Assembly (NCBI RefSeq): GCF_030845995.1
Contig: NZ_CP132719.1
Span: 558,001-622,000 of the forward strand
Source: Geothrix sp. 21YS21S-4
Lineage (GTDB): Bacteria; Acidobacteriota; Holophagae; Holophagales; Holophagaceae
Reading direction: 5' to 3'
Length of the DNA stretch: 64,000 nt
Below the pieces are notes generated by a model that was not told the origin of the DNA, searched no databases, and saw nothing but the letters and a program-made list of their open reading frames with translations. Below, in pieces: positions 42,027 to 50,614 of the stretch. Both the position numbers and the translations under genes were made by a program. The stretch's first letter is position 1. Each line of letters starts with the position of its first letter.

Positions 42027-44239
42027 AACCTTTGATTGCCTTTGCGGGGTTGGTTGTTTTTCCTTCCTTCGCTCAAGTGGTACCTCCTCAGCCGGTTCCC
42101 CAGCCCGGTCAGGCCCCTGCCCCGAATTCAGGTGCTCCCCCCGTTGCTGGACCGAAGAAGCCGGTGGCCGGCCAGTTAATCGTTCGCGACAAGGCCGGCA
42201 AGGACGTCCTCCTCAATTTCGCGAATGCCAAGCTGTACGACGTCATTCAACAAGTGGCTCGGGTCGCGGGACTGAACTACACCGTTGACCCCGCCGTGAA
42301 GGACGGTCCCGTTCGTTTGTTCATGAATGGACGCCTTGAAGAAGACGGCTTGTTAGATGTGCTCAGTTTGGCGCTCAAGCTGCATGGCGTGGCGATGGTC
42401 CGGAATCGCGACTTTCTGGAATTCGTTCCTTTGAATGCCGCGACGGGGCGTTCCGCTTCCCCATTGTTTGTGGGAACACAACCGCTTGAGGGAATGGGCG
42501 AATCCTTTCTGGTGACACAGGTCCTCCCGTTGAAATTCCTGGACGCGGAAGGGTTTGGAGGATTCGCCAAGGATTTTCTCAGCCATGACGGGAAGGCGCT
42601 TCCAGACAAGAATCGTAATTTATTGATCTTGATGGACTATGTCCAGAATATCCGCCGCGTAATGGACTTTGCTGACTTGATGGACAAACAGCCTTTCGAG
42701 CAGCGCAAGCTGGCATTCTTTCGCCTGAAGAATGCCTCGCCGGATCGGGTCCAGAAAGAACTGGAGCCTCTTCTTAAAGCAGCTGGTGTACCGGTGGGAA
42801 CCGGAGCGCTTCAGCTTCTCCCCGTAAGCAGCCTTAATGGCCTTCTCTTGATTTCTCAGGCGACGGAATGGATGGGAGAAGTGAAAAGTTGGATCGAGCG
42901 GTTTGATGAAGTCCCCCAAACAGAAGATGGGGAGATATTCGTCCTTCCTGTTCGCTACGCAAAGGCCGAGACCCTCTATCCTCTTCTGACTCAGGTTCTT
43001 CGGCTTCCAGTCGGGGGAATGTCCATCTCGAAGAACAGCAATTTGACCAATGCGGCCCTGCCGGCTCCACGTTCCTTCGGTTCCCCGACAAATTCACTGG
43101 GAGGAACATTGGGCGCCTATCCTCCTTCTCAGACTCAAGGGACGGCGGTTCAAGCCCCTCAGCCAGCGTCGACTTCTACTGCCGTGACCCCCTCGCTTTC
43201 CCAGCCAGGCCCCCTTTCTCCAGGCGTTACCATCTCGGTGGATCCGGATAACAATGCATTGGTGATCTTCGGCCCTCGCCGTGACTATGCCCTGATTCAG
43301 GCCGCGGTGGAGAAACTGGACCAAGTGCCTCGCCAAGTCCTCATCGAGGCGACCATCCTCGATCTGTCCATGACAGGGGAATTCGAATTGGGGCTGTCGG
43401 GGTTCATCCAGTCGCGATTCGCGCCCGCTGATGTGAATGTAAACTCGCTTCCTACGCCGGCCAACAAATACGACTGGCGCGTGGATCGAACCTCCTCGAG
43501 CGGGCCTTTCACCTTCTCGGGAGTCGCGGTATCGGGGTCCCAACTGTTGGGTGTGCTGCTCAGCGTCAAAGATAGTAAAAGCAATGTCAACGTGGTGTCC
43601 CAGCCCCGTATCTGGGCGTTGGACAACCGGCCTGCGAGGCTCCTGGTGCAGGATCAGATCCCCGTCCCGGTGAACACTTTCATTCCAGGAAGCGGGACGG
43701 GCACGGGAAGCTCCGGTTACAGCGTTACCAATGCTCAATACCTGGATACTGGTTTGAATCTCACGGTCACCCCTCACATCAATGGAAGTGGAACCATCCG
43801 TTTGGAAATCAACCAGGAAATCAGCTCGTCTTCAGGATTTGAAACCCTCGGAAGCGGGGATTCCGCGATCCAGGCCCCCCGCATTTCCAGGCGAAGTCTT
43901 TCTACGGAACTCATCGCGCAAGATGGCGCCACGGTGATCCTTGGGGGACTCGTTCGTCAGGACAGCACGCACACCACCACCGGCGTACCGTTCTTCAATC
44001 GCATTCCTTTGCTGAGGAATCTCTTGGGCAGCACGCGGAAGGTTAATACCAAAAGCGAACTGGTCATCATGATGACCCCTCGCGTGATCAGCCAGGCCGA
44101 GGACATTGATCGCGTAACCCATGAGATTCGGGAGAGGGTTGATCATGCCATTCGGCGCATGAATGGCATGTTCGAAACCCTCTTGCCACCTTCCCCTTCC
44201 GACCCTCGCCATCCTGTGGAAGCTGGGGAAACTATTTGA
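42023..44239 (+). CDS. gspD: T2SS secretin GspD
   Basis: The 738-residue outer-membrane secretin has a signal peptide (PLIAFAGLVVFPSFAQ) and a Pro-rich linker. N0 (VLLNFANAKLYDVIQQVARVAGLNYTVDP) and N1-N3 domains follow, with a Pro/Ser/Thr-rich spacer inside N3. The conserved secretin core has VPRQVLIEATILDLS, VVSQPRIWALDNRPA and VILGGLVRQD, then GVPFFNRIPLLRNLLGS. It forms the exit pore for folded exported proteins. It ends the operon and converges with the lipoprotein gene, overlapping it by eight bases; no terminator is seen. Confidence 0.93.
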   Translation: MKPLIAFAGLVVFPSFAQVVPPQPVPQPGQAPAPNSGAPPVAGPKKPVAGQLIVRDKAGKDVLLNFANAKLYDVIQQVARVAGLNYTVDPAVKDGPVRLFMNGRLEEDGLLDVLSLALKLHGVAMVRNRDFLEFVPLNAATGRSASPLFVGTQPLEGMGESFLVTQVLPLKFLDAEGFGGFAKDFLSHDGKALPDKNRNLLILMDYVQNIRRVMDFADLMDKQPFEQRKLAFFRLKNASPDRVQKELEPLLKAAGVPVGTGALQLLPVSSLNGLLLISQATEWMGEVKSWIERFDEVPQTEDGEIFVLPVRYAKAETLYPLLTQVLRLPVGGMSISKNSNLTNAALPAPRSFGSPTNSLGGTLGAYPPSQTQGTAVQAPQPASTSTAVTPSLSQPGPLSPGVTISVDPDNNALVIFGPRRDYALIQAAVEKLDQVPRQVLIEATILDLSMTGEFELGLSGFIQSRFAPADVNVNSLPTPANKYDWRVDRTSSSGPFTFSGVAVSGSQLLGVLLSVKDSKSNVNVVSQPRIWALDNRPARLLVQDQIPVPVNTFIPGSGTGTGSSGYSVTNAQYLDTGLNLTVTPHINGSGTIRLEINQEISSSSGFETLGSGDSAIQAPRISRRSLSTELIAQDGATVILGGLVRQDSTHTTTGVPFFNRIPLLRNLLGSTRKVNTKSELVIMMTPRVISQAEDIDRVTHEIRERVDHAIRRMNGMFETLLPPSPSDPRHPVEAGETI

Positions 44240-44789
44240 TTTCCAATGTTCCCACGGCGATGTTGATGGCGGTCATGCCCTGGCTCTTCAATTCCTTCGC
44301 CTGCTTCACCCGTAGCGGAACGACACTTGCCGCGAGAGGTTGAAGCGGTTTCAAACAGAAACTGAGCACCCTGCCTTGGTCATGGGAAGCGGGGGTTGTG
44401 GAAAGTCCTTTCTGGTAGATGCCCAGCATCAACTCTCCTTCCACAACTGCTGTTTTCAAGAAGGGTGTGCCGCTTCCCAGGTCGTAAGCTCCGCATTGCA
44501 CCAGCTCGGAATCAGAAGAATCTACTGGAGTGAAGGTGGCCTTGGATGCATCCAGTGTCAAATTCAGACCTACGCCGAATCCCGCTCCTCCGTCGGAGGG
44601 AGGAATCAGATCCAAGATGAGGTGATCTGGTGTGCTCGTAGGATTCTTCTTCAGTACCCACTGGGATTGGGTGGGCGTGGGATCGGTGTAGGAGAGGCCT
44701 GAGAGGGGTGGCTTAGGATCGGAGCAGCCGAAAGCGACAGCCATCGCCAGGCAGGCCAGCGTGAACATGGAGCCAGATGGGCGCATCAT
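44232..44789 (-). CDS. Lipoprotein with a possible cohesin-like domain, partner of the dockerin protease
   Basis: The 185-residue product has a lipobox (MAVAFGCSD) and one beta-rich domain. Strands such as HLILDLIPPSDGG, GVGLNLTLDASKATFTPVD and GRVLSFCLKPL give the alternating look of cohesin-type jelly-roll domains (a variant family, not a cellulosomal type I sequence). The gene overlaps the end of the dockerin-bearing protease gene by four bases (ATGATG over the TGA), so both are made together. If the domain is a cohesin, the protein would anchor the protease on the cell surface. I am sure of the lipoprotein, unsure of the fold. Confidence 0.6.
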   Translation of the reverse strand: MMRPSGSMFTLACLAMAVAFGCSDPKPPLSGLSYTDPTPTQSQWVLKKNPTSTPDHLILDLIPPSDGGAGFGVGLNLTLDASKATFTPVDSSDSELVQCGAYDLGSGTPFLKTAVVEGELMLGIYQKGLSTTPASHDQGRVLSFCLKPLQPLAASVVPLRVKQAKELKSQGMTAINIAVGTLEIK

Positions 44790-47467
44790 TGTGATTTCCT
44801 TTGCCCAAATTGCTTCATCAACAGGAGCACATCTGCGGAATCCACCCTTCCGTCGTTGTTGAGGTCCGATAGGGGTGAGGATGTCGGGATGCTTCCTCCG
44901 TAAGCTTGGATGAGGATGCCCAGATCAATGCCATCCACAAGGCCATCCCCGTTCTGGTCGGGATCGGACCATTGGCGTCCAAGGAAAAGATCGTCGATGC
45001 GGAAAAGGGTTGCGAGAGTATCTGCGTTTTCCTCGGCGACGAACTTGAGGGTTACCGTTTTCCCCTTGAATCGGGATAGGTCCAAAGTGCGCCGTATGAA
45101 CGCGGGTGTGGAGGAGTCAAGGCTTGTGGCTGCCGCGTCGGCGTTCGTGTAGGTTGCCAGCGTGGTCAGAAGGAGTGAATCCGTTTCATCGAAAAGCTGA
45201 ATCTTGAGGTTGTCGTGGGGAATGCCGGAGGTGTCCGTTGAGGATGTCCACAACCAGAAGTCTAGGGATAACCCCTCGATATCGGGAAGCAGGATGCGCT
45301 GGGCGAACGATCCGGTGACGGGGGATCCCGTACGTCCTTTTCCACCCAATATTCCGAAAGCCTGTCCTGTTCGAGCCAAGGCGGAAGTGATCCCGATCTC
45401 TGCGCTTCCTTCCATCTTCCAGAAAGAATTCCCGCCTTCGAAGCCTGGGTTCTGAAGAACCTGGGTGAAGGCGTTGACCACGGAGAAGAACATCACGGCA
45501 GAAACCGCGCGATTGCCGGAGCTATCGTAAGCCGCAGCTTGGAGCGAATGATGGCCATTCGCGAAAAGATGGGAGTCGACCTGTACGCTTCCACTGGTGG
45601 CATTAAGCTTGGCGACGACAATTCCATCGACCAGGAAATCGATGCGTTCCACTTTAACGTCGTCGGTTGCAGAACCTGTAAAAACGATGGTGTCCGAAGA
45701 GCCCGCCACGCCCACGGTGACATTGGCAGGCGCGGATGCGTCGTCCGGAAGTCCGGCGCTGGGTCCCACATTGATGCCGTGGAAGGCATTTTGCACAGCC
45801 GCGAGCTCGGAGGAATTGGCTCCATAAAGGGCAGTGGCGGCCGACTGACAGGCGATTCTCGCATCGTGGTAGGTCGCACCGGAGGTCAGGTAGTCTCGGA
45901 GAGCCTTGAACCAGATCCGGATGGCCTTGGTGTTTCCGATGCCGGTCATGCCAGAGGGGAGATAGGACGTGAAACCGCTCTGCATGCTGTCTGAACTGGC
46001 GCCCGCGCTGAGAAAATAAAAGCAGCGGTTCATGGGGCCGGAAGAATAGTGAGGATCCATGTCGGCCAGGGCGAGGGTCCACGCATCGGGAGAAAGGCCG
46101 TCCAGGCTGGGCTTGTCCATGTAGCGTAGAGGCAGGTGGCTCAGCTGCTCCGCAATGGTCCAGTTGCCACCCACATCGGGGACTTCGCTGCCGTGGGTCC
46201 CTCCCCGGGCATAGAATTCGACCATCGTTCCATGAATGTCGGAGTTGGCTTCGTTGAGCCCGCCGGCCTCCCCAAAATAGTCGAGGTTGGCGGTGTTGGT
46301 GCATACGCCGTGGCTCATCTCGTGGCCGGCGACGTCAAGGGCGGTCACGGTCTTGAATCCCCATGTTCCCGTGGGATCGTCCCCATCCCCGTACGTCATG
46401 CAAAAACAGGCATCGCTCCAGAAAGCGTTCGCATAGCCGTGGCCGTAATGGACGCGGTTCAGTGTCGCAGTGCCTTTCCCGTCGATGCCTTCCCATGCGT
46501 GGACGTTAAGGTAGTAGTCCCACGTGGATTGAAGTCCAAAGTGCGCGTCCACTGCCGCGGTTTGACCGTTTTCCGAAGCGGTTGCCCCGCCACCGAAGTT
46601 GAGGCCGTCCCCCCAACTGTCGTCAGCATCCGTGAAGATGGATCCGCTTTGGAAGGGCGTAGCGTCATCTTCGGGCTCGGCACCTGCGAGGTCGTAGGTT
46701 GCGTTTCCTCGCTGCGCGGTTGCGGGATGAGGCAGGGCTGAACCTCGGGTCACATCCCTTAGCTCCGCTCCTCCGGACGAAAGTGGATTGGTTTTGAGAA
46801 GAACTGTCCCGCTGTACTGGGATTTGCCAGTGCTGTTCGTGGCGCCTTTGAGAGTGGACCACCGCTGGAGGATCGTCCCTGTATGGGCATCCACCAAGTA
46901 GTCCCAGTGCCGGGTATCTATGGTCCCTCGCTCGATCTCCAAATGAAGGTGATAGACGAGGGTGGCACCTTCCACGATCGTGGTGACATCTGCTGCATTG
47001 ACTGTATCCGGAAGTATTCCAGGCCTGACCGCTCGTCGGCGTGTGGGGTAGATCGCCAGTTCGCACGTGGGAGTGCGTGTGAAAGCTCCCTGGGGGTTCA
47101 TGTCGGCTGCGGCAACAGCGAGCGCCTCGGAAGAGCCCAGGGTTGGGAAGGGAGAGAGTTGTAGGCCGCGAATCAATCGATCCGTGGGGGGCTGGGATGG
47201 GACCTCTCCGGCCATGTGGTAGATGGTTTGACCACCCCAGACCCGGAGTCCACGGAATGTCTGATCAAGGCGGAGATGAAGTTTTCCCTGTTCGTCGCGG
47301 CTTTCGTTGCGGAATCGAAGATCATCCTCTTCCTGAAGGTTGAGGGCTGCCTTGGTGCTTCGGAAGAGCTTGACTGCTGCGTCTCGCGCGGACGTGGAGG
47401 GCGGCGCATTTGATAAGGCTCCTGCCACCAGACTCGGAGCAATGAGCAATGAAAGCTCATTCCGCAT
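44786..47467 (-). CDS. Secreted M4 (thermolysin-like) metalloprotease with Ig-like, CBM-like and dockerin domains
   Basis: The 893-residue precursor has a signal peptide (RNELSLLIAPSLVAGALS) and FTP/PepSY propeptide domains (LRLDQTFRGLRVWGGQ). The M4 catalytic domain has zinc motif HEMSH at 382-386 and the third ligand in EAGGLNEANSD. An Ig-like domain follows (DDVKVERIDFLVDGIVVAKL), then a beta-sandwich (LQNPGFEGGNSFWKMEG). A C-terminal type I dockerin completes it, with two calcium-loop repeats, DQNGDGLVDGIDLG and DLNNDGRVDSADVLLL. It should be exported by Sec and then the T2SS. GGGAG lies seven bases before the chosen ATG. The downstream lipoprotein is translationally coupled. Confidence 0.9.
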   Translation of the reverse strand: MRNELSLLIAPSLVAGALSNAPPSTSARDAAVKLFRSTKAALNLQEEDDLRFRNESRDEQGKLHLRLDQTFRGLRVWGGQTIYHMAGEVPSQPPTDRLIRGLQLSPFPTLGSSEALAVAAADMNPQGAFTRTPTCELAIYPTRRRAVRPGILPDTVNAADVTTIVEGATLVYHLHLEIERGTIDTRHWDYLVDAHTGTILQRWSTLKGATNSTGKSQYSGTVLLKTNPLSSGGAELRDVTRGSALPHPATAQRGNATYDLAGAEPEDDATPFQSGSIFTDADDSWGDGLNFGGGATASENGQTAAVDAHFGLQSTWDYYLNVHAWEGIDGKGTATLNRVHYGHGYANAFWSDACFCMTYGDGDDPTGTWGFKTVTALDVAGHEMSHGVCTNTANLDYFGEAGGLNEANSDIHGTMVEFYARGGTHGSEVPDVGGNWTIAEQLSHLPLRYMDKPSLDGLSPDAWTLALADMDPHYSSGPMNRCFYFLSAGASSDSMQSGFTSYLPSGMTGIGNTKAIRIWFKALRDYLTSGATYHDARIACQSAATALYGANSSELAAVQNAFHGINVGPSAGLPDDASAPANVTVGVAGSSDTIVFTGSATDDVKVERIDFLVDGIVVAKLNATSGSVQVDSHLFANGHHSLQAAAYDSSGNRAVSAVMFFSVVNAFTQVLQNPGFEGGNSFWKMEGSAEIGITSALARTGQAFGILGGKGRTGSPVTGSFAQRILLPDIEGLSLDFWLWTSSTDTSGIPHDNLKIQLFDETDSLLLTTLATYTNADAAATSLDSSTPAFIRRTLDLSRFKGKTVTLKFVAEENADTLATLFRIDDLFLGRQWSDPDQNGDGLVDGIDLGILIQAYGGSIPTSSPLSDLNNDGRVDSADVLLLMKQFGQRKSQ

Positions 47468-47575
47468 TTGAAAACTCCCATAAGCGCAAGGAATTTCCAT
47501 CATATCTGGCAGGCGTTCGCCTGGCCATGATCGTCTGCGGGCAAGGGACCCGAAGGGCCGGAGTATTCTCGCGGC

Positions 47576-49072
47576 CTAGCCGCAGACCTCCGCGGGCTGC
47601 CGCGGGGCGGTGGAAGGGAAGAGCATGCGGAAGCGGGTGCCCTTTCCGGGTTCCGACGCGCAGAGCAGCAGGCCGTCGTGGCCCTTCACGATGGCCTGGA
47701 CCATGGCCAGGCCCAGGCCGGTGCCCTTGCCGGGGGGCTTGGTGGTGAAGAACGGGTCGAAGATCTTCTGCAGGATCTCCTCCGGAATGCCGGTGCCGGT
47801 GTCCTCCACTTCGACGTAGGTGTAGGGCCCGGGCAGGCGGCCCTGCTGCTCGGCTTCCGCGGCGCTCAGCACCTGCTGGCCGGTGCGGAGGGTGATGGAG
47901 CCCTCGCTCGGGATGGCGTCCTGGGCGTTGATGCCGAGGTTCATGATCGTCTGGACGATCTGGCCGGGATCGCCGCAGACCTCGGGAAGGGAGACGAGGC
48001 AGGCGGTCTCCAGCCGGATCTCCGGGCGCAGGATGTGCCTCATCAGCCCGGCGGCCTCGTTCACCAGGCCGTTGAGGTCCTGCTGCGACCGCTCGAACTC
48101 CTGGTTCTTGCGGGCGAAGCCCAGCAGCTGGCGCACCATGTCCCGGGAGCGCTCGCCGGCCCGGCGGATGTTGGCCACGAACCGGCGCTGGGAGTCGAGC
48201 AGCGGCCCGCCGTCCAGCAGCTCCGTGTTCGCCAGGATCACCATGATGTGGTTGTTGAAGTCGTGGCTGAGCCCGCTCACCATCACGCCGGCCGTCTCAG
48301 CCTTCTGGCTGAGGATGAGCTGTTCCTGCGTGGCGTGGAGTTCGGACACGTCCTGGAGCACGCCGCGGTACATCCCGGGGCTCTGTACCAGGGTCCAGCG
48401 CGTCCAGATCCACGACCCGCCCGCGTGGCGCATGCGGCAGTCGAAGCCCACGGCCTGGCCCGAGGCGCTGCGGGCGCGGGCGGAGACGAAGCGGTGGACG
48501 TCCTCGGCGTGGATGAGCGCCTCCACCAGCCCGGGGTTCACCCGGAACTCCAGCGGGCCGTAGCCCAGCACCATGGCGGCGGAATCCCCGAATACCCACA
48601 CGTTGGAGGCGATGTCCTGCTTCCACGGGACCACCTTGGCGATGCTGGCGGCTTCGAGAAGGGCCTGGCGCTCCTTGTCCGCGCGGACCCGCGCGGCGCG
48701 CTCCTCCACCTCCGCCAGGGCCCGGGTGATGACCATGGGCAGGCGGCGCAGGTTCGCTTTCAGGACGTAGTCCGTGGCGCCGCGCCGCACGCATTCGACA
48801 GCCTTCTCCTCGCCGATGGTCCCCGAGATCAGGATGAAGGGAAGGAGGGGCCGGGCCGCGCGGCACAGGTCCAGGGCCTCCAGCCCGTCGAAGGCCGGCA
48901 GGTTGAAGTCGGAGAGGACCAGATCCAGGTCCGGATCCTGAAGGCGCTCCAGGAATTCCTCCCGGTGGGGGGCCCAGCGCACCTCGCAGGCCCCGAGCTC
49001 CCGCTGGAGGGCCGCCCGGGTGAGCTTCAGGTCCAGTTCCGAGTCTTCGAGATAGAGGATCTTCAGGGGCAT
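47576..49072 (-). CDS. Response-regulator/PAS hybrid histidine kinase
   Basis: The 498-residue cytoplasmic protein runs REC (1-120; acidic YLEDSE, phospho-acceptor in VLSDFNLPAFDG, lysine in TDYVLKAN), PAS (about 140-250), then a NtrB-like kinase. The kinase H box is LSHDFNNHIMVILANTEL, with N box MNLGINAQDAI and ATP motifs VEDTGTGIPEE and KGTGLGLAMVQ. The N-terminal receiver suggests it is the second step after the adjacent kinase, whose gene overlaps its start by 10 bases. The output partner is not in the window. The frame stays open for about 1.3 kb upstream only as a shadow of that kinase gene. Confidence 0.88.
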   Translation of the reverse strand: MPLKILYLEDSELDLKLTRAALQRELGACEVRWAPHREEFLERLQDPDLDLVLSDFNLPAFDGLEALDLCRAARPLLPFILISGTIGEEKAVECVRRGATDYVLKANLRRLPMVITRALAEVEERAARVRADKERQALLEAASIAKVVPWKQDIASNVWVFGDSAAMVLGYGPLEFRVNPGLVEALIHAEDVHRFVSARARSASGQAVGFDCRMRHAGGSWIWTRWTLVQSPGMYRGVLQDVSELHATQEQLILSQKAETAGVMVSGLSHDFNNHIMVILANTELLDGGPLLDSQRRFVANIRRAGERSRDMVRQLLGFARKNQEFERSQQDLNGLVNEAAGLMRHILRPEIRLETACLVSLPEVCGDPGQIVQTIMNLGINAQDAIPSEGSITLRTGQQVLSAAEAEQQGRLPGPYTYVEVEDTGTGIPEEILQKIFDPFFTTKPPGKGTGLGLAMVQAIVKGHDGLLLCASEPGKGTRFRMLFPSTAPRQPAEVCG

Positions 49073-50346
49073 GGCTCGGCCTCCTCCTGGGGAAGGGCCA
49101 CGTGGAAGGTGGCGCCCTCGCCGGGGCGGCCCTCCGCCCACACCCGGCCCCCGTGCCGCTGGATGATGCGCTGGACGTTCGCCAGCCCGATGCCGGTGCC
49201 TTTGAACTCGTCGTAGGTGTGCAGCCGCTGGAACACGCGGAACAGGCGGTGGGCGTAGGCGGGCTCGAAGCCGGCGCCGTTGTCCTTCACGAAGATCTCC
49301 ACCTCGGTCGGGCGCTCCTCCGTCCCCACTTCGATCACCGCCTCGGGCCGCCGGGAGGTGAACTTCACGGCGTTGCTCAGCAGGTTCTCGAACGCGGCGG
49401 TGAGCAGGGCCTCGTCCCCCTGGACCGTGGGCAGCGGACCGCGGACCCAGCGGAGGGACCGGCCCGCCAGATCCGGCGCCAAGTGGCCCACGACCTTGTC
49501 CACCACGGCGTTCAGGTCCACGGGGGACCGGCGCAGGGTCTGGCGGGACAGCCGGGAGAAGGCCAGAAGGTCGTCGATGAGCCGCTCCATGCGATTCGAG
49601 GCGCCGAGGATGCCTTCCAGGTGCTCGCGGGCCGCCTCGTTCAGGACCAGCCCGCTCTCCTCCTCCAGCAATTCGGAGAAGCCGCGGATGTGGCGCAGCG
49701 GAGCCCGCAGGTCGTGGGAGACGGAATAGGAGAAGGCCTCCAGCTCGCGGTTCGCCGCCTCCAGCTCCTGGGTGCGGTCCTCCACCCGCTGCTCCAGTTC
49801 GTTGTAGACCTTCACGTTCTCCATGGCCACCGCGGTGGTGTCCGCCAGGGCCTGGAGCAGCGCCACTTCCTCCGGCGGGGCCTCGTGGCGGGTGGCCCAG
49901 TAGTTCCCGATGGCGCCGAGGGGGGCGTCCTGGCGGATGGGGACCATCACCAGGCTCTTCACGAACGTGGGCCGGTAGGCCTCCACCGGGATGCGCGGAT
50001 CCACGTAGATGTCGGGGATCACGGTGGATCGCCCGTTCGTCATGGCCCACCCGCTGATGCAGATGGAGATGGGGAAGCGGAGGCCCTTCCAGAGGGGGGA
50101 AATGGAATCCTCGTCCACGTAGTGGCACTTGTCCCCATCGCGCAGGACGAAGGTGGCTCCGTCCGCCCCGGTCAGCTCGCGGGCGGCGTGGCGGACGATC
50201 TCCTGGATCGTCTCCACGTCCCGCGCCTGGGAAAGGTCCTGGACCGCGCGCACCAGCCGGGCCATGCCTTTGTTGAGGGCCTCCAGGAAGGCCACCCGGT
50301 CGGGACTCGTGATCGACGTTGTGGGGGATATGTTGCTCAGGGTCAT
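49063..50346 (-). CDS. GAF-domain sensor histidine kinase
   Basis: The 427-residue protein has a GAF domain (about 25-180, DGATFVLRDGDKCHYVDED, WAMTNGRSTVIPDIY), a linker helix, a HisKA domain with SYSVSHDLRAPLRHIRGFSE, and an HATPase domain. The HATPase shows FENLLSNAVKF, VKDNGAGFEPAYAHRLFRVF and GTGIGLANV. No membrane segments are present, so it senses a soluble signal or a partner; the kinase part is of the phytochrome-like class. GAGG lies seven bases upstream of the chosen ATG. It overlaps the REC-PAS kinase gene and the two likely form one pathway. Confidence 0.88.
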   Translation of the reverse strand: MTLSNISPTTSITSPDRVAFLEALNKGMARLVRAVQDLSQARDVETIQEIVRHAARELTGADGATFVLRDGDKCHYVDEDSISPLWKGLRFPISICISGWAMTNGRSTVIPDIYVDPRIPVEAYRPTFVKSLVMVPIRQDAPLGAIGNYWATRHEAPPEEVALLQALADTTAVAMENVKVYNELEQRVEDRTQELEAANRELEAFSYSVSHDLRAPLRHIRGFSELLEEESGLVLNEAAREHLEGILGASNRMERLIDDLLAFSRLSRQTLRRSPVDLNAVVDKVVGHLAPDLAGRSLRWVRGPLPTVQGDEALLTAAFENLLSNAVKFTSRRPEAVIEVGTEERPTEVEIFVKDNGAGFEPAYAHRLFRVFQRLHTYDEFKGTGIGLANVQRIIQRHGGRVWAEGRPGEGATFHVALPQEEAEPCP

Positions 50347-50614
50347 AGAAAGCCTCGGAACAAATCGACAGCACCTCATCGGAATGCGGATGGAATACTT
50401 CAGCAATAAAAAGAGTGCATATAAAACCTATTAAAATATTGAATATGATCTTTTAAATACCAATAAGTCCCTTTGTGTGGGAAAGAAAGGCCGGGAAAAA
50501 GACGGCTTGACTTCCAGGCTGAAGGGCAAATACTCCCTTTTGCCTTCCCATTGTTTTTTCTTGGTCGATTCCAGGCATCACGCTGATCGCAGCTCGATTC
50601 CCGCGGAGGGATGG
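50347..50614. other. AT-rich intergenic region between divergent kinase and patatin genes
   Basis: About 270 bases separate the two divergent starts. The middle (50400-50470) is markedly AT-rich, containing ATTAAAATATTGAATATGATC and similar sequence, and must contain promoters in both directions, but no hexamer pair stands out. An open frame reaches into it from the patatin gene without a good start site. Confidence 0.5.
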
